From Lachnospiraceae bacterium UBA4338 (lineage in GTDB: Bacteria; Bacillota; Clostridia; Lachnospirales; Lachnospiraceae), in NCBI GenBank assembly GCA_002393735.1, contig DGTK01000017.1, positions 1 through 64,000 on the forward strand: a stretch of DNA of 64,000 nt, read 5' to 3'. Numbering within the stretch: the stretch's first letter is position 1; each line of letters starts with the position of its first letter. Position numbers and translations under genes: made by a program. A model generated the notes under the pieces. The model ran no database searches. It was not told the DNA's origin and saw only the letters and a list, made by a program, of their open reading frames with translations. This document shows positions 16,565-25,358 of this stretch, piece by piece.

Positions 16565-16582
16565 TTGTTTGTTTTTTAACAA
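16565..16582 (+). promoter_or_regulatory. Candidate Rex operator upstream of rnfC
   Basis: TTGTTTGTTTTTTAACAA matches 12 of 14 defined positions of the Rex box TTGTTAANNNNTTAACAA. It lies about 37 bases before the rnfC start and just downstream of an AT-rich -10-like stretch (16545-16558). The same stretch also forms a perfect palindrome GTTTGTT-TTTT-AACAAAC at 16567-16584, so a different regulator is possible. Rex itself is encoded at 39231. Confidence 0.45.
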
Positions 16583-16618
16583 ACACAAGAGGTTTATAGT
16601 TGTTAAGGAGTTGAAGAA

Positions 16619-17944
16619 ATGGGCAAGTTTACTTTCCATGGAGGTATCCATCCTTATGACGGAAAGGATATATCCAAGGACAAATCCATCAAAGCTTATC
16701 TTCCCAAGGGAGAGCTTGTTTTCCCTGTAAGTCAGCATATTGGTGCTCCTGCTGAACCAGTCGTTCAAAAAGGCGACTATGTTAAGGTGGGACAGTTGAT
16801 TGCCAAGGCTACAGGATTTGTATCTTCACCGATTTATTCTTCGGTATCAGGTACGGTTAAAGGGATTGAACCAAGAAGAGTTACAACAGGTGATATGGTT
16901 CAGTCAATTATTATTGAAAATGATAATGAGTACGAGGAAGTTAAATTCGAACCTTGTGATGATTTATCAACATTAACTAAAGAAGAAATCATTAAGCGAA
17001 TTCAGGATGGTGGTGTTGTTGGTATGGGCGGCGCTGGTTTCCCAACCCACGTTAAGTTATCACCTAAGAATCCGGAAAAAATAGATACAGTTATTGCTAA
17101 CTGTGCAGAGTGTGAGCCTTATCTTACTTCTGACTATCGTAAGATGTTAGAGGAACCTGAGAAACTCATTAAAGGTCTTAAAATAATACTTTCATTATTT
17201 GATAATGCAAGAGGTTATCTGGCAGTAGAGGATAATAAGCCTGATGCCATTAAACTTCTTCAAAAGATGACAGAGAGCGAGAGCAAAATTACTGTAGTTC
17301 CGCTTAAGACCAAATATCCACAGGGTTCAGAACGTCATCTTATTTATGCTGTTAAAAAGAGAGCAATCAATTCTACAATGTTACCTGCTGATGCAAACTG
17401 TATCGTAGATAATGTTGATACAATTATTGCTATTTATCAGGCTGTCGTAGAAGGCAGACCACTTATGAACAGAATAGTTACATTAACAGGAGACTGCATT
17501 AAAGAGCCTCGTAACTACAATGTAAAGATTGGTACCAACTACGCAGAACTTGTTGAAGAGGCCGGTGGTTTTACCAAAACGCCTGGTAAGATTGTGTCCG
17601 GTGGTCCTATGATGGGCTTTGCTCTTTATGATATTAATGTACCAACAACCAAAACATCATCAGCACTTCTTACCATGAGTAAGGATCAGGTTGCTGAGGC
17701 TGCCAAATCAGCCACTGCCTGCATTAACTGCGGCAGATGTGTGGAAGTTTGTCCTGGAAGAGTAATTCCAAGTAAACTTGCAGATTATGCTGAACATGGC
17801 AATAAAGAAATGTTCCAGAAGTTTAATGGTATGGAATGTTGTGAATGTGGCTGCTGTTCGTATATTTGTCCTGCCAAGAGACAACTTACACAGTCCATTA
17901 AATCCATGCGTAAAATGATTCTGGCTGACAGGAAGAAGAAATAG
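16619..17944 (+). CDS. rnfC: Rnf complex subunit C
   Basis: 441 residues, the NADH-oxidising or -reducing peripheral subunit of the Rnf ferredoxin:NAD+ oxidoreductase. N-terminal TFHGGIHPYDGKD, then GVVGMGGAGFPTHVKL (FMN/NADH-binding region) and ANCAECEPYLTSDYR. Two ferredoxin-type cysteine sets follow, CINCGRCVEVCP near 368 and CCECGCCSYICP near 407, each binding a 4Fe-4S cluster. Length is normal for clostridial RnfC. TAAGGAG precedes the ATG. It is the first gene of rnfCDGEAB and carries a candidate Rex operator in its leader. Confidence 0.96.
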   Translation: MGKFTFHGGIHPYDGKDISKDKSIKAYLPKGELVFPVSQHIGAPAEPVVQKGDYVKVGQLIAKATGFVSSPIYSSVSGTVKGIEPRRVTTGDMVQSIIIENDNEYEEVKFEPCDDLSTLTKEEIIKRIQDGGVVGMGGAGFPTHVKLSPKNPEKIDTVIANCAECEPYLTSDYRKMLEEPEKLIKGLKIILSLFDNARGYLAVEDNKPDAIKLLQKMTESESKITVVPLKTKYPQGSERHLIYAVKKRAINSTMLPADANCIVDNVDTIIAIYQAVVEGRPLMNRIVTLTGDCIKEPRNYNVKIGTNYAELVEEAGGFTKTPGKIVSGGPMMGFALYDINVPTTKTSSALLTMSKDQVAEAAKSATACINCGRCVEVCPGRVIPSKLADYAEHGNKEMFQKFNGMECCECGCCSYICPAKRQLTQSIKSMRKMILADRKKK

Positions 17945-17953
17945 GAGGAGAGT

Positions 17954-18919
17954 ATGGACAATAAATTACAAGTATCATCCAATCCCCATATCAGAGATAA
18001 AGTAAAAACCAAGGATATAATGCTCCTTGTTATTATCGCATTACTTCCTGCTACAGTTTTCGGTGTATTTAATTTTGGATGGTATTCATTATTATTAATA
18101 GCAGTTACCATTTGCAGCTGCGTTTTATCTGAACACATTTTTTGTAAGATTATTAAGAAGCCAAGCACAATAAGTGATAAGAGTGCAATAGTTACAGGCC
18201 TTCTTCTTGGTCTTAACCTACCACCACACCTTCCGCTTTGGATTGGTATTTTCGGCGGTGTTTTTGCAATAGTTGTTGTAAAAATGCTTTTTGGTGGTCT
18301 TGGTAAAAACTTTATGAACCCGGCGCTTGGTGCCAGATGTTTCATGGTTATTTCTTTTGCCAAATATATGACTAATTTCAACTGTGATGCGTACACATCA
18401 CCAACACCTCTTGCTCTGGTTAAGGAAGGTGAGGCAGTTAATATTCTTGATATGATAATTGGTAGAACCGGTGGTACCATTGGTGAGACATCAGTTATTG
18501 CAATTTTATTAGGTGCAAGTTTCCTTATCCTTATGGGTGTAATTGATCTTAAGGTTCCTGGTTCTTATATTCTTACATTTGTATGCTTCCTTATTGTATT
18601 CGGAAGATTTGGAATCATTGATCATTTTGCTAACGGTGCACAGTTCTTTAACTTAAGCTATATTGCAAGCCAGCTTGCAGGTGGTGGACTTATGCTGGGT
18701 GCATTCTTTATGGCTACAGATTATGTTACAAGACCTATTACCAAAAATGGCCAGATTTTGTTTGGTATTTTACTTGGTATTCTTACAGGTTTATTCAGAA
18801 TATATGGTCCTGGTGCAGAAGGCGTTTCATACGCCATCATCATCGGCAACTTACTTGTTCCTTTGATTGAGAAGATTACAATGCCTAAGGCCTTCGGATA
18901 TGGAGGTGAGAGAGCATGA
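17954..18919 (+). CDS. rnfD: Rnf complex subunit D
   Basis: 321 residues, a polytopic membrane subunit with the NqrB/RnfD pattern. SAIVTGLLLGLNLPP and the conserved KMLFGGLGKNFMNPALGARCF are present. A threonine in DAYTSPTPLA (Thr151) is at the position where FMN is covalently bound by ApbE; the usual SGATPL is here TSPTPL. It is an ion-translocating part of the Rnf pump. It begins 9 bases after rnfC with GGAGGAG, and its last four bases overlap rnfG. Confidence 0.95.
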   Translation: MDNKLQVSSNPHIRDKVKTKDIMLLVIIALLPATVFGVFNFGWYSLLLIAVTICSCVLSEHIFCKIIKKPSTISDKSAIVTGLLLGLNLPPHLPLWIGIFGGVFAIVVVKMLFGGLGKNFMNPALGARCFMVISFAKYMTNFNCDAYTSPTPLALVKEGEAVNILDMIIGRTGGTIGETSVIAILLGASFLILMGVIDLKVPGSYILTFVCFLIVFGRFGIIDHFANGAQFFNLSYIASQLAGGGLMLGAFFMATDYVTRPITKNGQILFGILLGILTGLFRIYGPGAEGVSYAIIIGNLLVPLIEKITMPKAFGYGGERA

Positions 18920-19593
18920 ATGGTTCAGAAATGAAAGGTATGATTAAAGATACACTTATTATGTTTGCAATTACATTAATTGCAGGTCTTCTTTTAGGCT
19001 TTACATATGAACTTACCAAAGAGCCTATTGCCAAGCAGGAGCAGGAAGCATCTGACAGAGCATGTGCTGAGGTTTTCTATGAGGCAGATGCAAATGGAGA
19101 ACTTCAGAAGGTTGTTGACCTTACATTTGAAGAGGCTGCAGCAGATGAGGCTTTATCGGCAAAACTTAAAGAAGATGGTTTCAAGGGTGCTGTAATAGAT
19201 AAAGTATTTACAGCAACTGATAGTAATGGAAATGTATATGGTTATGTAATTGGCGTAACAAGTAAAGAAGGTTACGGCGGAGACATATCAATTTATGTTG
19301 GTATAACCACAGACAGAATTGTTAAGGGTACATCAATTCTTTCAATCTCCGAGACTCCGGGTCTTGGTATGAGAGCATCTGAAGTCCTGGTTCCGCAGTT
19401 CAGAGAAAGAAAAGCTGAGAGTTTTCTAGTAACAAAGGCTGGCGCTACTATGGACAATGAGATTGATGCAATTACAAGTGCAACCATTACTTCAAAAGCA
19501 TATACAGGTGCGGTTAATACGGCTCTGCATTATTTTGATTTAATGAGCGCTAATGCCTCGGGCTCAACAAATGAGAATGGAGGTGAGAATTAA
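18916..19593 (+). CDS. rnfG: Rnf complex subunit G
   Basis: 225 residues. One N-terminal membrane anchor (about 11-30) precedes an extracytoplasmic FMN-binding domain with GYGGDISIYVGI, ISETPGLGMRA and the flavinylation motif DAITSATITS (Thr190 expected to carry FMN). The usual motif is SGAT; the glycine is serine here, as in the neighbouring RnfD. The ATG overlaps the rnfD stop (ATGA) and the gene ends one base into rnfE. It transfers electrons within Rnf on the outer side of the membrane. Confidence 0.95.
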   Translation: MNGSEMKGMIKDTLIMFAITLIAGLLLGFTYELTKEPIAKQEQEASDRACAEVFYEADANGELQKVVDLTFEEAAADEALSAKLKEDGFKGAVIDKVFTATDSNGNVYGYVIGVTSKEGYGGDISIYVGITTDRIVKGTSILSISETPGLGMRASEVLVPQFRERKAESFLVTKAGATMDNEIDAITSATITSKAYTGAVNTALHYFDLMSANASGSTNENGGEN

Positions 19594-20468
19594 TGAAAGA
19601 CTGTTTAGAAAGATTATATAACGGTATTATTAAAGAGAATCCTACCTTCGTTCTTATGCTGGGTATGTGTCCTACACTTGCTGTAACAACATCAGCTATT
19701 AATGGTCTGGGTATGGGATTGTCAACAATGGTGGTTCTTGCCCTTAGTAATATGATTATTGCGGCACTTCGTAATATTATTCCGAAAAAGGTAAGAATTC
19801 CTGCATACATTGTAATTATTGCTTCATTTGTTACACTTGTAGAATTATTATTACATGCTTATGTACCAAGTCTTTATGCATCACTTGGTATCTATATTTC
19901 ACTTATCGTTGTTAACTGTATCATCTTAGGCAGAGCAGAAGCATATGCTTCAAAGAATAAAGTATTTCCTTCACTTTTCGATGGTATAGGAATGGGACTT
20001 GGATTTACAATGGCACTTACAATTATTGGCCTTGTAAGAGAATTTGTTGGTAATGCAACTATTTTTGGCTTCCATGGCAGCGATATTTATGGTACATCAA
20101 TTCCTGAACTTTTAGTTAGTCTTGTTGACAAGGTATTTAATCCGGCAAGTACTAACGGATTCGTTGTTGGACTTAATCATTTCTTCTCATATGAGTTTGG
20201 CAGCTATTCGCCTGTAGGTATAGTTGTTATGGCTCCCGGTGCATTCTTCATTCTTTCAATTCTGGTAGCTATTCAGAATGTTATGAAGATGAAGGGTGCT
20301 GCAAAGGGTAAGGATGTATCCAAAATCGGTTCCGGCTGCTCAGAAGACTGCATGAACTGTGGTGAGAAGGGTTGCAGGGGAAGACTTGTAGACGTTACTG
20401 AGACTGTTAAGGCTGAAAACAAGACAGAAGAAGTTAAGGAAACAAAGAATGAGGAGGTGAGTGAATAA
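19593..20468 (+). CDS. rnfE: Rnf complex subunit E with Cys-rich C-terminal tail
   Basis: 291 residues. The first 235 or so match RnfE/NqrD: NPTFVLMLGMCPTLAVTTS, IPAYIVIIASFVTLVE, YIPSLY-like APSLY region, GMGLGFTMAL and the C-terminal APGAFFILSILVAIQN. RnfE with RnfA forms the membrane 2Fe-2S-bearing core. Beyond the last span is a roughly 55-residue soluble tail with four cysteines in C-x3-C-x2-C-x4-C (GCSEDCMNCGEKGC), then a Lys/Glu-rich end. The core subunit is about 200 residues in model organisms, so the tail is an addition that could bind a metal or cluster. The start overlaps rnfG and the end overlaps rnfA. Confidence 0.94.
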   Translation: MKDCLERLYNGIIKENPTFVLMLGMCPTLAVTTSAINGLGMGLSTMVVLALSNMIIAALRNIIPKKVRIPAYIVIIASFVTLVELLLHAYVPSLYASLGIYISLIVVNCIILGRAEAYASKNKVFPSLFDGIGMGLGFTMALTIIGLVREFVGNATIFGFHGSDIYGTSIPELLVSLVDKVFNPASTNGFVVGLNHFFSYEFGSYSPVGIVVMAPGAFFILSILVAIQNVMKMKGAAKGKDVSKIGSGCSEDCMNCGEKGCRGRLVDVTETVKAENKTEEVKETKNEEVSE

Positions 20469-21058
20469 TGACAGATAATTATTTTCTTAATTTGGTTGTT
20501 ATAGGAATCGGCTCTTCATTAGTATCAAATGTAGTATTAAGTCAGTTCCTGGGACTGTGTCCTTTCCTTGGTGTTTCAAAGAAGGTCAAAACCGCCGCCG
20601 GCATGGGTGGCGCCGTAATCTTCGTTATTACTCTGGCCTCTTTGGTTGCAGGTGTAATATATAAGTTCGTTTTGGCTCCTCTTAATATTACATATCTTAA
20701 GACTATTGTATTTATTCTTATTATTGCGGCTTTAGTTCAGTTTGTTGAGTTATTCTTAAAGAAATACATGAAAGGTCTTTATCAGGCCCTTGGTGTATAT
20801 CTTCCTTTGATTACTACTAACTGTGCAGTTTTAGGTGTTGCAATTAATAATGTAAATTACGGATATGATATTTTAACCGGTGTGGTTAATGGTTTTGCAA
20901 CTTCAGCAGGTTTTGCAATTTCCATTATTATCTTAGCCGGCATTAGAGAGAAGATGGAATATAATGATATCCCTAAGCCTTTCAGAGGTATGCCTATAGT
21001 ATTAGTTACTGCTGGACTTATGGCTATTGCCTTCTGTGGTTTTGCAGGACTTATATAA
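20468..21058 (+). CDS. rnfA: Rnf complex subunit A
   Basis: 196 residues, about six membrane spans. LSQFLGLCPFLGVSKK and LPLITTNCAVLGVAI hold the two conserved cysteines that ligate the intramembrane iron-sulfur centre together with RnfE. Length equals the family norm. The start overlaps the last base of rnfE, downstream of GAGGTGAG. Confidence 0.96.
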   Translation: MTDNYFLNLVVIGIGSSLVSNVVLSQFLGLCPFLGVSKKVKTAAGMGGAVIFVITLASLVAGVIYKFVLAPLNITYLKTIVFILIIAALVQFVELFLKKYMKGLYQALGVYLPLITTNCAVLGVAINNVNYGYDILTGVVNGFATSAGFAISIIILAGIREKMEYNDIPKPFRGMPIVLVTAGLMAIAFCGFAGLI

Positions 21059-21070
21059 GAAGGAGAGAAT

Positions 21071-21868
21071 ATGAATATACAGGGAATTATAATTGCCGTT
21101 GCAGTTGTTGCTGCAGTTGGCTTATTTATAGGAATATTCTTAGGAATCGCATCAATTATTTTTAAAGTATTTGTTGATGAAAGAGAAGAAAAAATCGTAG
21201 AAGTTCTTCCCGGTAATAACTGTGGTGGTTGTGGATATCCAGGATGCTCAGGACTTGCGGCTGCTATCTGTAAAGGAGAGGCTCCGGTTAACGGATGTCC
21301 TGTAGGTGGTGCCGCAGTTGGCAAAAAAGTTGCTGCCATTATGGGCGTTGAAGCTCCTGAGGGAAAGCAGATGGTTGCTTTTGTTAAATGTCAGGGTGAC
21401 TGCGAGAAGACCAATTCAAATTATGAATATACCGGTGAAGAAGACTGTCAGATGATGGCTTTTGTACCTGGCCAGGGCCCTAAGAGTTGTAATTTTGGAT
21501 GCCAGGGATATGGAAGCTGTGTTAAGGTTTGCGATTTTGATGCCATTCATGTTATAAATGGAGTAGCAGTAGTTGATAAGGATAAATGTAAGGCCTGCGG
21601 CAAATGTGTTGCCATCTGTCCAAGACACCTTATTGAACTTATTCCTTACGACGCTAAAGTAGCTGTAGCATGTTCATCCAAGGCTATCGGTAAACAGACC
21701 ATGAAAGACTGTTCTGCAGGTTGTATTGGCTGTGGATTATGTAATAAGAATTGTGAGAATAAGTCTATTACTGTAACTGATAATCATGCATCAATTAATT
21801 ACGATACATGTATTGGATGTGGTGTATGTTTATCCAAGTGTCCTAAGAAGTCGATTGTGGAGCATTAA
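21071..21868 (+). CDS. rnfB: Rnf complex subunit B (ferredoxin-oxidising)
   Basis: 265 residues. One N-terminal membrane span (about 5-28) is followed by a 4Fe-4S domain NNCGGCGYPGCSGLA...NGCPVGG and several ferredoxin motifs: CGKCVAICP, CIGCGLCNKNC and CIGCGVCLSKCP, plus CQGDC and FGCQGYGSCVKVC cysteines. It accepts electrons from reduced ferredoxin for the Rnf pump. AGAAGGAGAG precedes the ATG. As last gene of the operon it is followed by a strong terminator. Confidence 0.96.
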   Translation: MNIQGIIIAVAVVAAVGLFIGIFLGIASIIFKVFVDEREEKIVEVLPGNNCGGCGYPGCSGLAAAICKGEAPVNGCPVGGAAVGKKVAAIMGVEAPEGKQMVAFVKCQGDCEKTNSNYEYTGEEDCQMMAFVPGQGPKSCNFGCQGYGSCVKVCDFDAIHVINGVAVVDKDKCKACGKCVAICPRHLIELIPYDAKVAVACSSKAIGKQTMKDCSAGCIGCGLCNKNCENKSITVTDNHASINYDTCIGCGVCLSKCPKKSIVEH

Positions 21869-21876
21869 TTGTCAGA

Positions 21877-21917
21877 CCGTTCCTAAGGTGTGTTGTTGCC
21901 TTGGGAACGGCCTTTTT
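21877..21917 (+). terminator. Terminator of the rnf operon
   Basis: A 12-base stem (CCGTTCCTAAGG with CCTTGGGAACGG, one U-G pair) spans a ten-base loop and is followed by CCTTTTT. It starts 9 bases after the rnfB stop. Confidence 0.9.
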
Positions 21918-21937
21918 ATATATTATAGGAGTAATAA

Positions 21938-23059
21938 TTGTTGATTAAAGATAATAAAAACAATCAGATATTGTGGCTGAATTCCATTAAAGGTGTGGCA
22001 TGCTGGATTGTCTTTTTTTATCATTTTAGTATTGATTCTTTTTATTATGTGCCGGTTCTGTCAAAACTCACAGAAGTCAGCCCATGCTTTAATTTTATAT
22101 TTAGCGGAACCACAGCATTAAATATTTTTTATATTATTTCCGCATATTTGGTTGCAGGCAAATTTTTGAACAATAAGGATCAATTTATTTCTTTAGGAGC
22201 TAAAGGTATCATTAAAAGATATTTAAGGCTTTCATTTCCGATTCTGATAATGAATTTTGTTATATATATCATATATTTACTGGGGCTGGGTTCAGATAGA
22301 GTATATGATATGTTTACTCATAGTTACTCATTATGGGATGTATTCAGAGATGCTTTTTTTGATTGTATTTTTAAAGGCAGTTCATATTTTAATACAGTTG
22401 TTTGGATGATAAAAGATTTATTCTATGGTTATCTGGTGACAATTCTGATTTGTGGAATAGTCATTAATCTAAAGAAGACATATAAATCGCTTTTCCTGAT
22501 TGTCACCATAATAATTATGTGGCTTGTAAACTGTAATTATGCTACATTTGTATTCGGAATACTGTTGTATATTGTAACATCTTCAATTGAAACCAAAGAA
22601 ATAAACAAGGTATTATGGTGGGTAGGCGGAACCTGCCTGGTGACAGCAGGTTTGATGATTACAAGTTTTGACGATAATATATCCCTGATTTTGGAGAAGT
22701 ATATGCCAAACAGTTCTTTTAGTTCCTGGTGGAATTGGGATTGGATAGGGGCAATGCTGATAATGTGCGGTATTGTAATAAGTTCATACATCGTGAAAAT
22801 GCTGGATAATAAAATTTTAGCCAAAACCGGTATGATATGTATGCCTGTGTTTTTATTTCACAGAGTTTGCGAGGCTACCATAGGGGATTATGCATACAGA
22901 TATGTTCTTGCGCGCTTTGGCGAAGTCTCATATGCCATTGATGCCGCATTTCTGTCTTGTGTAATATGTTTAATAGTTATCTCTTTGGTTTATGTGTTTT
23001 TGATAGAGCCTTATGTCAATAAATTGATTGTTTTTGTCGTTAAAAAAATCACGCTATAG
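21938..23059 (+). CDS. Acyltransferase family 3 membrane protein
   Basis: 373 residues, about ten membrane spans, with the acyltransferase-3/OafA-like opening NSIKGVACWIVFFYHFS (the conserved histidine follows FFY) and a long series of hydrophobic helices. Such proteins O-acetylate sugars in cell-surface polymers using acyl-CoA. It starts at TTG (21938 or 21941) after AGGAG. It sits immediately after the rnf terminator and one base before apbE, so it may share a transcript with apbE and the membrane protein that follows. Substrate unknown. Confidence 0.75.
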   Translation: MLIKDNKNNQILWLNSIKGVACWIVFFYHFSIDSFYYVPVLSKLTEVSPCFNFIFSGTTALNIFYIISAYLVAGKFLNNKDQFISLGAKGIIKRYLRLSFPILIMNFVIYIIYLLGLGSDRVYDMFTHSYSLWDVFRDAFFDCIFKGSSYFNTVVWMIKDLFYGYLVTILICGIVINLKKTYKSLFLIVTIIIMWLVNCNYATFVFGILLYIVTSSIETKEINKVLWWVGGTCLVTAGLMITSFDDNISLILEKYMPNSSFSSWWNWDWIGAMLIMCGIVISSYIVKMLDNKILAKTGMICMPVFLFHRVCEATIGDYAYRYVLARFGEVSYAIDAAFLSCVICLIVISLVYVFLIEPYVNKLIVFVVKKITL

Positions 23060-23060
23060 A

Positions 23061-24065
23061 ATGAAAAACATTACTTTTAAAAGAATAAAAATAATAATAG
23101 CCATTGTATTGTCTGTTTTGTCCGTGCCGGTTGTTTCTTCCTGCAACGGATATAAAGACCCCATTACAAAAAGTGGATTTTTCTTTGATACATATGTGAC
23201 CTTTACATATTATGATTCGGCTGATTCTGAATATATTGATGAAGCATTGAATATGTGTAATGAATATGACAGGCTTTTTTCAAGAACAATGGAAGGATCT
23301 GATATATATAAAATTAATCATTTTAAAGGTGAATTTGTAGAAGTTGATGAAAGAACCATTGATATTTTAAAAGAGGCTATTTTCTATTGTGAACTTTCTG
23401 AAGGCAGGGCTGATATTACGGTTGCCGACCTGATGATGCTTTGGAATTTTACTGATGGGGATGGCGCTGTGCCATCGGATGATGAGATAAAAGCACTTTT
23501 GCCAGGAATTGATTATCATAATATAATAATAGATGAAGACAATAAAAAAGTTAAACTGAGTGAAGATAGTGGCAGTCTTGATTTGGGTTTTATTGCCAAG
23601 GGATATATTACATCAAAATTAAAGGATTATCTAACTGAGTCTGGCGTAAAATCCTGCGTAATTGATTTAGGTGGAAACCTGTATATGATAGGTACAAAGC
23701 CTGATGGCAGTGAATATAATGTGGGAATAAAAAAGCCATTTACCACTAGTAATGAGACAATTGACACCATTAGTATATCTGACAGGGCAGTTGTTACTTC
23801 AGGCATATATGAAAGATATTTTGAAGCAGATGGACAGATATATCATCATATACTTGACCTAAAAACAGGATATTCTGTTGATAATAATGTTTACAGTGTT
23901 ACAATAATATGTGAGGATGCCACAAAGGCAGACGCCCTTAGTACCATATGTTTAATCTATGGTATTGAAGATGGTCTTGAACTTATTAATTCCATGGATG
24001 GGACTGAGGCCATATATGTGGATGATGAATATAATCTTCACTATAGTCAGGGATTAAACAGATAA
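23061..24065 (+). CDS. apbE: FAD:protein FMN transferase (ApbE) lipoprotein
   Basis: About 334 residues from the ATG that follows the previous stop by one base. The N-terminus is a lipoprotein signal with lipobox VSSC. The ApbE fold is recognised by FFDTYVTFTYY, the FSRTMEGSDIYKIN region, GRADITVADLMMLWNF, LDLGFIAKGY, CVIDLGGNLYMIG and the C-terminal HHILDLKTGY and DATKADALSTI segments (Mg and FAD binding). It attaches FMN to a threonine of target proteins such as RnfD and RnfG. It lies just downstream of rnf, separated by the acyltransferase. No clear ribosome site precedes the ATG, so translation probably depends on the upstream gene; a TTG at 23028 is a less likely alternative. Confidence 0.9.
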   Translation: MKNITFKRIKIIIAIVLSVLSVPVVSSCNGYKDPITKSGFFFDTYVTFTYYDSADSEYIDEALNMCNEYDRLFSRTMEGSDIYKINHFKGEFVEVDERTIDILKEAIFYCELSEGRADITVADLMMLWNFTDGDGAVPSDDEIKALLPGIDYHNIIIDEDNKKVKLSEDSGSLDLGFIAKGYITSKLKDYLTESGVKSCVIDLGGNLYMIGTKPDGSEYNVGIKKPFTTSNETIDTISISDRAVVTSGIYERYFEADGQIYHHILDLKTGYSVDNNVYSVTIICEDATKADALSTICLIYGIEDGLELINSMDGTEAIYVDDEYNLHYSQGLNR

Positions 24066-24083
24066 AGTTATTTGGAGGATGTA

Positions 24084-25337
24084 ATGAATTTATATAAAAA
24101 AATAACAGAAGGAAAGAATAAAAATTTAAAAATAACAGGTTCTTTATTTTTGATATTGATTATATTACCATGGATTTATTTGCTTTTAATGACTATTGTT
24201 TATGCCATGCCTACAGGCAGGGTGACCGCTCATGCAGATGAAGCGATTGTCATATTGGATAGTGAGGGTGAAAGAGTATGGATGCCATATCACAGAGGAG
24301 CAGCTATTCTTGATAATTCTTCTGACAGGATTCTTGTAGATACATGTCTATCCTATGAGAAATCAACAGAACGACCTATGTGGAATGCCTTATATTCAAG
24401 AGGTTATTACAGATACTGGCATGGTTATGTAGTTATTATGAAACCTTTACTTGCTTTATTTAATTATAATCAGATAAGAGTTATTGTTTCGGCATTGCAT
24501 ATAATGATGGCATTGCTGATTTTTGCACTCTTTGTTAAAAAATATAACTGGAAAGTAGCTATGGCTTTTGGAATTACATGGTTTGAAATGTCATCTGTTG
24601 TTATTACCACATCTCCGTATTTTAATGTATGCTTTTATCTGATTTTCCTTGGAATGCTGTCGGTATTATTCTTTTATAAAAAAGAAGAAGATACCACGAA
24701 AATGTTATATATATTTTTACTTTTAGGCTCTTTTGTAGGATTCTTTGATTTGCTGACCATTCCTTTGGCAGTAGTATCTATGCCTTTGGTAATTATTGTA
24801 TATAATGATTCTTTTGCTGGTGATAATAAGCCGTTAAAAGAACTGGTTAAAATCATTAAACTTGTTTCAATATTTATGATTTCCTACGGATTTACCTGGG
24901 CGTCAAAATGGTTCATATCAGACTGGCTTATTAAAACAGAAGCAATTAATTCTTCCTTTTATCAGGTATTATTCCGCTTAAATGGTCAGGTTGATGGAAA
25001 TGAGGTAAACAGACTTACTGCAGTTAAGGATAATTTATATGGAATTCCGATTCTGTATCAGATGGTGACATCTCCAGTTTCGTGGATATTAATAGTTTTA
25101 TGTATTATTATTTGCAGAAATTGGAAAGAATTATATAAGATGCTTCCAGCCCTGGTTATTGTAATTATGCCATATATCTGGTATTTTGCATTGGCAAATC
25201 ATTCTTTTATTCACAGTTGGTTTACCTGCAGAGCACAAATGGGTGAACTTATGATATTATTATTGATATATTTGACTGAAATAGAGAGTGCTTATAAAGT
25301 TATAAAAAATAAGATTAAGAAAAAACAAACTAGTTAA
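24084..25337 (+). CDS. Polytopic membrane protein, possible GT-C type transferase
   Basis: 417 residues from the ATG that follows GGAGG by 5 bases; an upstream TTG at 24072 is less likely. About nine to eleven hydrophobic spans are visible. A first external loop of roughly 90 residues holds HADEAIVILDSEG, YSRGYYRYWHGYVV and other aromatic/arginine patches, and the C-terminus is basic (KKKQTS). The organisation (first span, long loop, many spans) is reminiscent of GT-C glycosyltransferases, but no diagnostic motif is recognised. It follows apbE by 18 bases and precedes the AAA+ gene. Function unassigned. Confidence 0.55.
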   Translation: MNLYKKITEGKNKNLKITGSLFLILIILPWIYLLLMTIVYAMPTGRVTAHADEAIVILDSEGERVWMPYHRGAAILDNSSDRILVDTCLSYEKSTERPMWNALYSRGYYRYWHGYVVIMKPLLALFNYNQIRVIVSALHIMMALLIFALFVKKYNWKVAMAFGITWFEMSSVVITTSPYFNVCFYLIFLGMLSVLFFYKKEEDTTKMLYIFLLLGSFVGFFDLLTIPLAVVSMPLVIIVYNDSFAGDNKPLKELVKIIKLVSIFMISYGFTWASKWFISDWLIKTEAINSSFYQVLFRLNGQVDGNEVNRLTAVKDNLYGIPILYQMVTSPVSWILIVLCIIICRNWKELYKMLPALVIVIMPYIWYFALANHSFIHSWFTCRAQMGELMILLLIYLTEIESAYKVIKNKIKKKQTS

Positions 25338-25358
25338 TTTATATAAAGGAAATGTGCT

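Noticed and set aside
16600..16617. Second Rex-box-like match (TTGTTAA half-site) before rnfC
   Set aside because: It coincides with the rnfC ribosome binding site and only one half is good, so chance is likelier.
17785..18480. Long minus-strand open frame opposite rnfC/rnfD
   Set aside because: It is antisense to two clear Rnf genes, has no ribosome site or recognisable domain, and arises from codon bias of the true strand.
20857..21339. Minus-strand open frame of 160 codons opposite rnfA/rnfB
   Set aside because: Composition (Pro/Ile/Thr-rich) and position show it to be a shadow of the rnf coding strand.
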